From the NCBI GenBank assembly GCA_023390785.1, contig JAEWCE010000204.1:1-33755 (forward strand): 33,755 nt of DNA, given 5' to 3'. How positions within the stretch are numbered: the stretch's first letter is position 1; each line of letters opens with the position of its first letter. This stretch comes from Pseudomonadota bacterium (GTDB lineage Bacteria > Pseudomonadota > Alphaproteobacteria > Rhizobiales > Devosiaceae). The notes beneath the pieces were generated by a model. It did no database searches. It was not told where the DNA came from and was given only the letters and a program-made list of their open reading frames with translations. A program made the position numbers and the translations under genes. Of this stretch, positions 25,561 to 33,294 are shown piece by piece.

Positions 25561-27003
25561 ATGGCGACAATCACTGACGAGCCCCCGTCCCTGGTCGAGA
25601 TCATCCGGCGCGTTCCGCTGTTCGAGGGCCTCTCCGAAACACAGATGATGGAACTTGGCGCAGCGTCCCGGCGCATCTCGGCGGCGCCGGGCGAGCTCGT
25701 CATTCGGCAGGGCGATGAGGGAAACGCCCTGCTGGTCATCCTTTCGGGGGAACTCGAGATCACCCGGCAGGAAGGCGGACAGGAAATCACCCTGGCCACG
25801 CGGCGAATGGGGGAGATTCTTGGAGAGATGTCACTGCTCGAGGAGTGGCCACGTACTGCGTCGGCCCGCGCCATCGCGGCAAGCGATCTGCTCGAGGTCG
25901 ACGCCGCGGCATTTCGCAAAGTGCTCGAGGTCGATCCGAGGATCGCAACGACAATCCTCAGGACTATGGCCGGCCGCCTGCGCAGCACCGAGGCGTCGCT
26001 GATGCAGCGGGAGAAGCTCGCCTCGCTGGGCACCCTGGCCGCGGGCCTCGCGCATGAGCTGAACAACCCGGCCGCCGCCATTCAACGCAGCGCTTCGTAC
26101 CTGCGGACGCTTCTGGAGGCCACCACCCGGGCAAATGCCGAGCTGCGAGAACTACCGTTGGCCGAGAGTGAGAGGCAACGGATCGAACACCTCCGGCACC
26201 GCCTCGAAGGCGGCAAGAATCAAAGCCTCGATTCCAGCGCTGAGGACCGCATCATTTCCCGGCTCGCGGCCGTGGGGGTGTCGGACGCATGGGAGGTCGG
26301 GGCGCCACTCGCGTCGGCGGGCTGGAGCGCCGATGACATCGATGAACTCTGCCGCAGCCTTGCCCCGGTGCATCAATCCGCGGTTTTCAGGTGGCTCGGC
26401 AGCGAACTGGGCGCACGACAGCTGCTCGATGAAATCCAGCGCAGCGGGCGGGCCATCTCTGACATCGTGCGGGCCGTCAGGTCCTATGCCTATCTCGACC
26501 AAGCCGCGATCCAGGACGTCGACGTGCCGACGACACTCAACGACACCCTGATGATCCTCAAGCACAAGCTCAGGGACGTCGAGATCGTTCGCGACTATGA
26601 ACCCGACCTGCCGCGGATCGAGGTGCATGCCGGCGAACTCAACCAGGTATGGACCAATCTGATCGACAACGCGGTCGACGCGATGGCGGGGCGCGGCACC
26701 GTGACGATTCGAGCGCATCGTTCGGCCGACGGAATCGAGGTTGCCATCGCCGATACGGGCCCCGGCATCCCGGCCAGCATCGCAGCCAGGATCTTCGATC
26801 CTTTCTTCACCACCAAGCCGCAGGGGGTGGGAACCGGGCTCGGCCTTCACATCGCCCACAATATCATCGTCAACCGTCACCATGGCCGCATCGACGTGGA
26901 CTCGCGACCGGGCCGAACGGAGTTCCGGGTGTTTGTTCCGCAGCGATTGCCGCGCGCTTCGGGCGGGTCCAACCCGGCCGCGCCGCCTGAAGCGCACGGG
27001 TAG
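25561..27003 (+). CDS. Histidine kinase with N-terminal cyclic-nucleotide-binding domain
   Basis: A 480-residue soluble sensor kinase. Residues about 15-140 are a CAP_ED/cNMP-binding domain; GEILGEMSLLEEWPRTA (84-100) is the phosphate-binding cassette, with Glu89 and Arg98 where cAMP-binding proteins contact ribose and phosphate. Residues 150-180 hold the H-box, His165 in LAHELNNP. An unusual helical insertion of about 110 residues precedes the catalytic domain with N-box NLIDNAVDAM, G1 DTGPGIP, F-box FDPFFTTK and G2 GTGLGLHIA. The gene starts three bases after the receiver-flavoprotein stop. It probably senses the nucleotide made by the cyclase and phosphorylates the adjacent receiver. No other receiver gene is intact nearby. 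27004-27174 downstream shows no gene. Confidence 0.92.
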   Translation: MATITDEPPSLVEIIRRVPLFEGLSETQMMELGAASRRISAAPGELVIRQGDEGNALLVILSGELEITRQEGGQEITLATRRMGEILGEMSLLEEWPRTASARAIAASDLLEVDAAAFRKVLEVDPRIATTILRTMAGRLRSTEASLMQREKLASLGTLAAGLAHELNNPAAAIQRSASYLRTLLEATTRANAELRELPLAESERQRIEHLRHRLEGGKNQSLDSSAEDRIISRLAAVGVSDAWEVGAPLASAGWSADDIDELCRSLAPVHQSAVFRWLGSELGARQLLDEIQRSGRAISDIVRAVRSYAYLDQAAIQDVDVPTTLNDTLMILKHKLRDVEIVRDYEPDLPRIEVHAGELNQVWTNLIDNAVDAMAGRGTVTIRAHRSADGIEVAIADTGPGIPASIAARIFDPFFTTKPQGVGTGLGLHIAHNIIVNRHHGRIDVDSRPGRTEFRVFVPQRLPRASGGSNPAAPPEAHG

Positions 27004-27174
27004 TCTGGCATTCGCCCCTTCGGGCAAAAAACGGATGAGACGAGAATACGCACCCTCGTTGTTGACGCTGACGCTGAATTATCACCTGTGGTGGGCTTTT
27101 TAGGTGGTTCGCGGGCTCACCCCTGCTAAGTTGAAACCAGTATCGTTGCCGGCACATCCACTTCTGGAGGATTT

Positions 27175-27708
27175 TTGGAGCAGACAAACCTTCGCCTCGC
27201 CCTGCGACAGCACACCGATGATCTTCATCGGCGCGTCGATGCCACCGTTGGCGCCTTTCACGATATTCGCAGTTACGGCGCCTTTCTCACGCACAGCCTG
27301 CGCTTCCGCCAGATGGTCGAGCCGGCCCTCACCCCCAGCGCAGATTGGACGCCGCAGTCGCTCCTGACTGAGCTTGCCCTCGACAGCGATGATCTGGCAC
27401 TGCCCCATGGTGCTGCACAAACCCGGCCGCTTGCCTCCATCGTCGATGAGTCAACTCGCCTCGGTGCTCTCTATGTGCTCGAAGGGTCGGCGCTGGGCGC
27501 GCATCTGCTGTTCGAGCGCGCCCGGGCACTTGGCCTCAGCGCAGAGCGCGGGGCACGGCACCTCGCCAAGCAGGTGGGTGCATCCAATCGCTGGCGGGAG
27601 TTCGTCCAGTTGCTCGACTCCCGGCGCGAACTCGACCGCACGGCCGTCCTGGCGGGCGCGCGGCATTTGTTCGAAACCGCGCTCTCTGTCTATGCAGGCG
27701 CCAAGTGA
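27175..27708 (+). CDS. bphO: Biliverdin-producing heme oxygenase (BphO-like)
   Basis: A 177-residue heme oxygenase that would open heme to biliverdin IXalpha, the chromophore of the following bacteriophytochrome. LRQHTDDLHRRVDATV near the N-terminus carries the proximal heme ligand (probably His18), and LYVLEGSALGAHLL is the distal-helix glycine segment. The start is TTG at 27175 with GGAGG at 27166-27170, four bases upstream; there is no early in-frame ATG. The stop overlaps the phytochrome's GTG start by four bases (GTGA), so the two proteins are co-made. Confidence 0.88.
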   Translation: MEQTNLRLALRQHTDDLHRRVDATVGAFHDIRSYGAFLTHSLRFRQMVEPALTPSADWTPQSLLTELALDSDDLALPHGAAQTRPLASIVDESTRLGALYVLEGSALGAHLLFERARALGLSAERGARHLAKQVGASNRWREFVQLLDSRRELDRTAVLAGARHLFETALSVYAGAK

Positions 27709-29822
27709 CAGTGCACGCCGATCCCGTCCTCACCGCGTGCGATCTCGAACCGATCCACATCCCAGGCTCGATCCAACCTTATGGCATCATGCTCGTGGCC
27801 TCGCGGCAGACGGGCGAGATCGTGGGTTATGCCGGAACCGAGCCGTTCCTGCCGGGTCTGCTGGCGACGCCGGTCGCCTCGATCATCGGCCGCGAGATAG
27901 GGGCCGTGGCCGACGCCCTGCCCCGCGCTGGCTTCCACCTTCTCGGCGAGATCGAGCTCGGCGGCACCGTGCGCGATGCGATCGCGTATGCGAGCGATGG
28001 CTACGTCGTCTTCGAGTTCACCGACAAGTTCGACAACACCGCCATTGACGCGACCTTCCTCGGCCAGTTGGAGGGCCTCGAGGCCCGGCTCGAACGTGCC
28101 GCGAGCCTCGAGGATCTTTCCAACGAAGCGAGCCGTATTTTCCAGCGCCTGACCGGGTACGGCCGCGTGATGGTCTATCGCTTCATCGAGGACGATGCCG
28201 GGGTGGTGCTCGGCGAATCGATCGCTAACAGCTGGCCAAGCTTCATGCGCCACCACTTCCCCGCCTCGGACATTCCGCGCCAGGCGCGCGCTCTCTATGT
28301 GCGCAACCGGGTGCGCGTGATTGCCGACGTGAACTACGAGCCGGCGCCAATCGTCAGCGCCAGCTCGAGCCTGCGAGAGCTCGACCTGTCGGATTCGACA
28401 CTGCGGTCGGTTTCGCCCGTGCATATCAAGTATTTGAAGAACATGGGCGTTGCCGCGTCAGCGTCGATGTCCATTGTCAAGGATGGTGCGCTCTGGGGCC
28501 TGATCGCCTGCCATCACCATTCGGCGCGGCCCCTGTCGCTCGCCACGCGCACGGCCTGTCAGGCGATGGCGGCGAGCCTTTCGCGCCTCATCAAGGGTCG
28601 CGAGGAAACCGAGCTCTATGGCGAGCGTATTCAACTGCGCGCCCGGGAGGATGGAGTCCTGGCCCGGCTCGGCGAGGATACGTCGCTGCACGACGTGTTC
28701 GCCGGCGCAGGCAAGGAGCTTGCCGGTTTGCTGCGCGCCGATGGGTTCGCCGCTGTGCAAGGGGACGAGCTTTTCTGCGTCGGCCATTGCCCCGATGCGG
28801 CCGCGGTGCGCGCCATCGCCGCGCACGTTCGTGCGCCGTCGCTGGTGCGGCCGTTTGCGACGCGGCACCTGTCGCGCGATTTCCCAGCGGCCGAAGTCTG
28901 GCGGGACCGGGCCAGCGGTCTGCTTGCGGTTACCATTGCAACCGACGTGCCGACCCTTCTCATGTGGTTCCGCGCCGAGCACCTGCAGACGGTCGAATGG
29001 GCCGGCAATCCGCACAAGGACGTGCCGCTCCAGCCCGGCGCCGTGCTCACGCCGCGGGCGTCATTCGAGGCATGGTCCGAAAGCGTGCGCGGCCGTTCCG
29101 AGGAATGGAGTCTCGCCGAGCAGGAGAGCGCGACGCGCATCGCCCGGCTGATCCTGAATGCGCGAACCAATGCGCGCATCCGCTTGCTCAACCGCCAGAT
29201 GAGCGTGGCGCTGCGTGAAAACGAGACGTTGATCGCGCAGAAGGATTTTCTGCTGCGCGAGGTGAACCACCGCGTCCAGAACAGCCTCGCGCTGGTCGCC
29301 GCATTCCTCAGGATGCAGGCGCGCGACGCCGCGCCCGAAGTGCGTGCCGCTCTCGATGAAGCCGAAAAGCGCCTCATGGCAGTGTCGCTTGCCCATCGTC
29401 GGCTCTACCAGGACGACAGCGTCGAGATCATCGATCTCTCGCGCTACCTGGATGAACTGGTTCGGGAACTACTCGGGGCGATTGATCCGGGCTGGGGGAA
29501 GCAACTCCGCTTCGAGGTGGCACCAATCCTGGTCAGCGCCGACCGTGCTGTGACGATCGGGCTTATCGTCAACGAGCTCCTCACCAACGCGACCAAGTAC
29601 GCCTATGACGGCAAGCCTGGCCCGGCCACGATCAAGATCGAGCAGCATCGCAAGACGATGCGTCTGGTGGTGTCGGATGTTGGCCGCGGCCGCAGCGGCG
29701 AGACCCAGGGTACCGGCTTCGGCACCAAGATGCTTGCCGCCCTCGTCCAGCGTCTCGACGGCACACTGGAGATCCAGGACAACGAACCGGGCACACGCGT
29801 GATCGTCTCGGCGCCAGCCTGA
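27705..29822 (+). CDS. bphP: Bacteriophytochrome histidine kinase (PAS-GAF-PHY-HisKA_2/HWE type)
   Basis: A 705-residue red/far-red light sensor. Cys12 (LTACDLEPIHIPGSIQPYG) is the biliverdin attachment site. The GAF domain has PASDIP at 186-191 (Asp189) and SPVHIKYLKNMGV; the PHY tongue has PRASFEAW near 450. The output is a HisKA_2/HWE-like kinase with His522 in REVNHRVQNSLALV, N-box NELLTNATKYAYDG, and GTGFGTKML. The chromophore-binding residues look intact. The start is GTG at 27705, coupled to the heme oxygenase. Phytochrome operons often include a response regulator; none follows on this strand, and only a minus-strand remnant is seen at 30001-30078. Confidence 0.95.
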   Translation: MTVHADPVLTACDLEPIHIPGSIQPYGIMLVASRQTGEIVGYAGTEPFLPGLLATPVASIIGREIGAVADALPRAGFHLLGEIELGGTVRDAIAYASDGYVVFEFTDKFDNTAIDATFLGQLEGLEARLERAASLEDLSNEASRIFQRLTGYGRVMVYRFIEDDAGVVLGESIANSWPSFMRHHFPASDIPRQARALYVRNRVRVIADVNYEPAPIVSASSSLRELDLSDSTLRSVSPVHIKYLKNMGVAASASMSIVKDGALWGLIACHHHSARPLSLATRTACQAMAASLSRLIKGREETELYGERIQLRAREDGVLARLGEDTSLHDVFAGAGKELAGLLRADGFAAVQGDELFCVGHCPDAAAVRAIAAHVRAPSLVRPFATRHLSRDFPAAEVWRDRASGLLAVTIATDVPTLLMWFRAEHLQTVEWAGNPHKDVPLQPGAVLTPRASFEAWSESVRGRSEEWSLAEQESATRIARLILNARTNARIRLLNRQMSVALRENETLIAQKDFLLREVNHRVQNSLALVAAFLRMQARDAAPEVRAALDEAEKRLMAVSLAHRRLYQDDSVEIIDLSRYLDELVRELLGAIDPGWGKQLRFEVAPILVSADRAVTIGLIVNELLTNATKYAYDGKPGPATIKIEQHRKTMRLVVSDVGRGRSGETQGTGFGTKMLAALVQRLDGTLEIQDNEPGTRVIVSAPA

Positions 29823-30171
29823 GCCGAAGGCGACTGCAGCCCTGGCGGCTCGTGGTCGATGAGACGCGCGCGGCGTCCAGCAACTGCCCACTCAAGCCCA
29901 ACCCGGCCGAAGCCGAGGTCGCCGCCGCCCCACGGCCGGGCGCCGCGATTGCGACCGCGGCAATGACGAGTCTAGCCTCAAACGGCATGCGTGACGGGAC
30001 TTATACCGGCCCTGCCACGGACGTGGTCGCGATGTCGCCGGCCATCCGTGGCTCGCCCTCAACCAGCAGTATCTTCATCACAAGAGTGCGCGGTCCTGAC
30101 CACTGACACTTCCGCAGAGACTTCCGTACGGCCTGCCGTCATAAGGAACGGCATCAGGGGGCCTGTAATGC
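29823..30171. other. Gene-poor interval between bphP and the flavodoxin-like gene
   Basis: No intact gene is supported across these roughly 350 bases. Frames on both strands give low-complexity Ala/Pro/Arg-rich translations. The only recognisable content is the short minus-strand remnant at 30001-30078. No strong terminator for either flanking gene was found. Confidence 0.5.
30001..30078 (-). pseudogene. Possible remnant of a response-regulator N-terminus (25 aa)
   Basis: An ATG at 30078 (minus strand) opens MKILLVEGEPRMAGDIA..., which closely resembles the first strand and helix of an OmpR-type receiver (MKILLVEDEPRMAGDIA is the usual form). A conserved acidic Asp is changed to Gly, and the frame stops after 25 residues. 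No receiver or DNA-binding sequence follows. It is best read as a decayed gene start, but such a short match could be chance. Confidence 0.4.
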
Positions 30172-30642
30172 TCAGCGCAAGAGGTTGCGCGCCCACTCCC
30201 GGGCGCGCTCGACCTCGCCGTCCTTGAGCGGACCTTCCGCGCCCTCCACCAGAAATCCCGCAAGTCCGCCCGTCATCACGAAGCCATGGCGCTCCAGACT
30301 GGCGGCGATCCGCGAGGCTGCATAGCCGCCGACGTCGATGACCCACCTGAGCGGCTCCGGCTTGACCGTTTCCAAATCAAGCCTGGTGTCGAATGCAGCG
30401 GCGAGCTTGCCGGGGGCCACTCGATCGAGCCCCTCAACATAGCTGGAGATGTGCGGGGTTGGGCGGAAACCCCGCGTTGGCGACCCCACAACCAGCAGCT
30501 CGGTGGCGGTAAGGTCGAGATTACGGGCCTCCTGAACCGAGGCCAGTCGTACCTCGTTGCCGGTTGCGAGCATGTCCCGGACGGTTTCGGCGATAGTCCG
30601 GGTATTTCCGTACACGCTGTCGTAGACCACAACGATCTTCAT
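30172..30642 (-). CDS. Flavodoxin-like protein
   Basis: A 156-residue protein with the flavodoxin fold. VVYDSVYGNTRTIAETV at the N-terminus is the FMN-phosphate loop, and VVGSPTRGFRPTP is the second FMN loop. GKLAAAFDTRLDL and a glycine-rich GGYAASRIAASLERHG complete the core. It would act as a one- or two-electron carrier or as a small FMN reductase; the partner is unknown. The start at 30642 is chosen for GGAGAG upstream; the frame extends to 30705 without a good site. An FNR-like box is centred 56 nt before this start, suggesting oxygen- or redox-linked control. Confidence 0.88.
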   Translation of the reverse strand: MKIVVVYDSVYGNTRTIAETVRDMLATGNEVRLASVQEARNLDLTATELLVVGSPTRGFRPTPHISSYVEGLDRVAPGKLAAAFDTRLDLETVKPEPLRWVIDVGGYAASRIAASLERHGFVMTGGLAGFLVEGAEGPLKDGEVERAREWARNLLR

Positions 30643-30691
30643 CTGCTCTCTCCGAAAAACCAAGGCATAGGACACCTTCGACCCGCCCGGG

Positions 30692-30705
30692 TTGATCGCG
30701 CTCAA
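30692..30705 (-). promoter_or_regulatory. FNR/FixK-like box upstream of the flavodoxin gene
   Basis: On the minus strand TTGAG-CGCG-ATCAA, one mismatch from the TTGA[TC]-N4-[AG]TCAA palindrome of FNR/FixK proteins. A TAT at the expected -10 distance (TATGCC at 30664-30669, 32 bases from the box centre) fits a class II activator site. Confidence 0.5.
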
Positions 30706-30713
30706 CCTGCACG

Positions 30714-30733
30714 TGTCCGGCCGGTACCGGACA
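30714..30733. repeat. Inverted repeat TGTCCGG-N6-CCGGACA
   Basis: A perfect seven-base-pair inverted repeat (30714-30720 with 30727-30733) lies between the host-attachment-like gene, on its 3' side, and the flavodoxin promoter box. It could be a hairpin ending the upstream transcript or an operator. No T-run is present. Confidence 0.45.
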
Positions 30734-30751
30734 AAGAGCCCGCCGAAGCTC

Positions 30752-31213
30752 TCAGCGCAGCTCGCCTTCGGCCTGCAGGAACGCTTCCACCTTCGGTGTC
30801 GGCAGTCTGACCAGATCCCGTGAAAACTCTGCCTTCATGACGCTGCGTACGTCATCCGCCAGGTGCTCGCGCAGAATACCCAGGGCTCGCGGCGGCGCCA
30901 CGACCACGGCCTGCCTGGTCTGGCTGGCGCGAACGACCTCGCTGAAGGTCTTGGCAACCTGCCGCAGGAATTGAGCCTCAGCGGCGTCGTGCCAGTCGGT
31001 CTCCTGCATCGAGCTGCGTGAGTCACCCATCGAATAGATACTTCGTCCGGGCTTGTCGGTCCCGAGTTCACGCGTCGGGGGATGACGGTCCTCCATTGTC
31101 TTGATCACTTGCAGCGAGATCACCTGGGCGTCGCCGACGTTCGTGTAGAACAGTGCCTTACTGCCATCGCAAACAAGCACGTATGACTTGTTATGGAGCT
31201 TGAGACGCGCCAT
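30752..31213 (-). CDS. Host attachment family protein (AtsE-like)
   Basis: A 153-residue protein matching the family annotated as 'protein required for attachment to host cells'. Family features are the N-terminal WVLVCDGSKA-type strand (here YVLVCDGSKALFY), the middle SRSSMQETDWHDAAEAQFLRQVA, and VVVAPPRALGILREHL before an acidic C-terminus. The fold resembles eRF1 domain 1-like proteins; the biochemical role is not known. AAGGA sits upstream of the ATG at 31213. It lies between the flavodoxin-like and Hsp20 genes on the same strand, a grouping that suggests a stress or microaerobic setting rather than attachment itself. Confidence 0.85.
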   Translation of the reverse strand: MARLKLHNKSYVLVCDGSKALFYTNVGDAQVISLQVIKTMEDRHPPTRELGTDKPGRSIYSMGDSRSSMQETDWHDAAEAQFLRQVAKTFSEVVRASQTRQAVVVAPPRALGILREHLADDVRSVMKAEFSRDLVRLPTPKVEAFLQAEGELR

Positions 31214-31260
31214 GGCGGGTTCCTTAGATTGTTGGTGAATGAGGTGCAGCGCTCGAATGG

Positions 31261-31300
31261 CTCCGTTGGCCCCAGGACGCCACGCCCGGGGGCCACGGAG
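31261..31300 (-). terminator. Long hairpin after the hsp20 gene
   Basis: CTCCGT and GGCCCC (31261-31266 and 31268-31273, one bulged T) pair with GGGGCC and ACGGAG (31289-31300), giving 12 base pairs seven bases downstream of the Hsp20 stop. No T-run follows on the minus strand, so it may attenuate or stabilise rather than fully terminate. Confidence 0.5.
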
Positions 31301-31306
31301 ATACAG

Positions 31307-31834
31307 TCAGGCTGCCTTGATCTCGACCTTTTTGGCCGGCTTCTGGGCCTCTGCAGTCTTGGGCAGTGTCACGGAAAGCACGCCGTTCCTGAACGTGGCG
31401 CTGACCTTGCCGACATCGACACCCTCGGGCAGGGAAAAGGACCTTTCAAAGCTGCCGTAATGACGCTCCTTGAGGTAGAAGTCCTTCGCCTTCTCCTCCT
31501 TGTCCTGCTGCTTCTCGCCGCTGAGGACGATGTTGCCGTTGCGCAGCGTCACCTCGACGTCCTTGGCGTCGAAGCCGGGCAGATCGGCGGTAATCTCGAA
31601 CGCGCCGTCCTTCTCGGCGACGTCGACCGCGGGGGCGTTCCAGCCGATGTTGCGGAACAGCGGCTCGATACTCGTCGACCGCAATGGACCCAGCCAGGCT
31701 CCTCGACCGAAGTCCTCGAACAGCCGGTTGACCTCGCGCCGCAGATCCTCGAATGGCTGCCACCCTGCGCCGCTCGAAGCGCTTGGTGCTTTCGCCTCGT
31801 TCTTGATGGGAAGTTTGGTTGCCGTTTCGACCAT
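31307..31834 (-). CDS. Small heat-shock protein, Hsp20/alpha-crystallin family
   Basis: A 175-residue ATP-independent holdase chaperone. The N-terminal arm has PFEDLRREVNRLFEDFGRG. The alpha-crystallin domain spans about residues 65-160 (VDVAEKDGAFEITADLPGF, GNIVLSGEK, then the GVLSVTLPK signature), and a short lysine-rich tail KKVEIKAA follows. AAGGAGG upstream of the ATG at 31834 gives a very strong ribosome site. An FNR/FixK-like box is centred 64 nt upstream, with GACAAT (31864-31869) exactly where a class II -10 would be. This suggests induction under low oxygen or redox stress. It is divergent from the macA-like gene. Confidence 0.95.
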   Translation of the reverse strand: MVETATKLPIKNEAKAPSASSGAGWQPFEDLRREVNRLFEDFGRGAWLGPLRSTSIEPLFRNIGWNAPAVDVAEKDGAFEITADLPGFDAKDVEVTLRNGNIVLSGEKQQDKEEKAKDFYLKERHYGSFERSFSLPEGVDVGKVSATFRNGVLSVTLPKTAEAQKPAKKVEIKAA

Positions 31835-31891
31835 GACAGATCCTCCTTGAGTTGGACGGCGGCATTGTCAGAAGGCGGCGGGCCTTCGGCT

Positions 31892-31905
31892 TTGACCTCG
31901 ATCAA
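31892..31905 (-). promoter_or_regulatory. FNR/FixK-like box for hsp20
   Basis: TTGAC-CTCG-ATCAA on the plus strand (TTGAT-CGAG-GTCAA on the minus strand), a full match to the TTGA[TC]-N4-[AG]TCAA consensus. The centre is 32 bases from GACAAT at 31864-31869 and 64 bases from the Hsp20 start codon. Confidence 0.65.
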
Positions 31906-31937
31906 GCGGCTCCCTGCCCTCAAATGCCGGGCGGCCA

Positions 31938-31951
31938 TTGACGTAGGTCAA
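31938..31951 (+). promoter_or_regulatory. FNR/FixK-like box for the macA-like gene
   Basis: TTGAC-GTAG-GTCAA, a perfect inverted repeat of the FNR/FixK type, centred 61 bases before the ATG at 32006 and 46 bases from the hsp20 box. The -10 region (CCTAAC near 31975) is weak, as in activator-dependent promoters. Confidence 0.65.
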
Positions 31952-32005
31952 GCCGGTCGCCCCTGCGACGGCCTAACCCGCTGCAAGCTACGGACAGAGG
32001 TCGAG

Positions 32006-33292
32006 ATGGAAACCGACACGGTACCCTCGGACGCCGAGACCAAGGCAGACGCTCCCGCGGGGCGAACCCTGGTTCGGGCACCCTCGCGCGGCACCAGCGG
32101 CGGCCTGACCCCTCAACATGCCGGCGTCGCCGAAATCCTCGCGACCGAGGGACGGCGGGCCCAAAGGCGGCGCGCATGGGGTATGACAGTGGCTGGCTTC
32201 GCCGCGATCATGGTCGCTGGCGGCAGCGCTTGGGCCTGGTGGGCATGGCAGGCGAATGTCTCGCCGAGCTATCTCACCGATGCAGCGACCCGCAGCGACC
32301 TGGTGATCACCCTTTCCGCCACGGGTTCGCTCCGGCCAACTCAACAGGTCGGGATCTCGAGCCTTGTCACCGGCACGATCGCCTCGGTCGACGTGGACTA
32401 CAACGACATCGTGACCAGGGGGCAACCGCTCGCCCGCCTCGATCCGACCGACTACGATGGCCAGCGCCGGCGCGCCCTCGCTGCCGTCGAGGCCCAGGCT
32501 GCGGCCCGCGACGTGGCGGCGACGGCCGTGCTGGACACCCAGGCCGCAATGGTGCGCATCAAGCGACTCCCCGCAGGTGAGATGGTGAGCGACAGGGACG
32601 TGGAGCTTGCCACAACGGCGTTGGCCCGGGCGCGGGCCAATCTGGCGCTGGCCGAGGCCCAGCTCAAGGCGTCGCAGGCGGATCTGGCCGCCGCCGAAAG
32701 CAACTATGCCAAGACCTCCATCGTGTCGCCGATCGACGGGGTCGTGCTCGACGTCAGTGCCCAGGTTGGGCAGACGGTCAGCGCGGCGACGCTGGCGACC
32801 TCGCTGTTCATCCTCGCCAGCGATTTGCGGAGGCTCGACCTCGAGCTCGACATCGACGAGGCCGACGTTCCGCGGGTCAAGGCGGGCGATCAGGCGAGCT
32901 TCACGGTGGAATCGGCTCCCGACCGGCCGCTCACCGGCGCCGTCCGTCAGGTGCGGTCGGCGCCGACGATCCTGGACGGCGTCACCAGCTACAAGGCAAT
33001 CATTGAGGTCGACAACACAGCTGGCGCGCTGCGGCCGGGGATGACCGCCACCGCCGACATCCAGATCGACAAGGCAAGCAACGCCCTGACGGTCAGCAAC
33101 ACCGCGCTGCGTTTCTCGCCCAAGGGCATGCCGCCACGCCAGGACGGCGGGCAACAGGTCTACATTCTGCACGACGGATCGCTGCAGTCGGTGCCGTTGA
33201 CGACCGGCCTCAGCGACGGCCAGCGGACGGAGGTCCTTGCAGGCGATCTTGCGCCCGGAGACCTCGTCGTGACCGGCACCAAGGACCGCTGA
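32006..33292 (+). CDS. MacA-like periplasmic adaptor (membrane fusion protein)
   Basis: A 428-residue adaptor subunit of a tripartite efflux pump. A basic cytoplasmic N-terminus is followed by one membrane span at about 59-81, then the biotinyl-lipoyl-like half ATGSLRPTQQVGISSLVTG, a helical hairpin (AATAVLDTQAAMVRIKRL ... LAEAQLKASQADLAAAESN), the second lipoyl half SPIDGVVLDVSAQVGQTV and beta-barrel/membrane-proximal domains ending DLVVTGTKDR. It links the inner-membrane MacB-like ATPase, encoded two bases downstream, to an outer-membrane channel. The start at 32006 has AGAGG five bases upstream; the open frame further upstream runs antisense through hsp20 and is not real. An FNR-like box precedes it. 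Confidence 0.9.
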   Translation: METDTVPSDAETKADAPAGRTLVRAPSRGTSGGLTPQHAGVAEILATEGRRAQRRRAWGMTVAGFAAIMVAGGSAWAWWAWQANVSPSYLTDAATRSDLVITLSATGSLRPTQQVGISSLVTGTIASVDVDYNDIVTRGQPLARLDPTDYDGQRRRALAAVEAQAAARDVAATAVLDTQAAMVRIKRLPAGEMVSDRDVELATTALARARANLALAEAQLKASQADLAAAESNYAKTSIVSPIDGVVLDVSAQVGQTVSAATLATSLFILASDLRRLDLELDIDEADVPRVKAGDQASFTVESAPDRPLTGAVRQVRSAPTILDGVTSYKAIIEVDNTAGALRPGMTATADIQIDKASNALTVSNTALRFSPKGMPPRQDGGQQVYILHDGSLQSVPLTTGLSDGQRTEVLAGDLAPGDLVVTGTKDR

Positions 33293-33294
33293 CG

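Noticed and set aside
27010..27035. GCCC-CTTC-GGGC followed by A6 after the kinase gene
   Set aside because: Short stem, and the A-run is on the wrong side for plus-strand termination.
27083..27101. CACC-TGT-GGTG hairpin followed by T5 before bphO
   Set aside because: A four-base-pair stem with a three-base loop is too weak to call a terminator; noted only as a possible end of the kinase transcript.
29852..30106. 84-codon plus-strand frame in the interval after bphP
   Set aside because: Ala/Pro/Thr-rich with no ribosome site or recognisable motif; the opposite strand has the better-looking receiver fragment.
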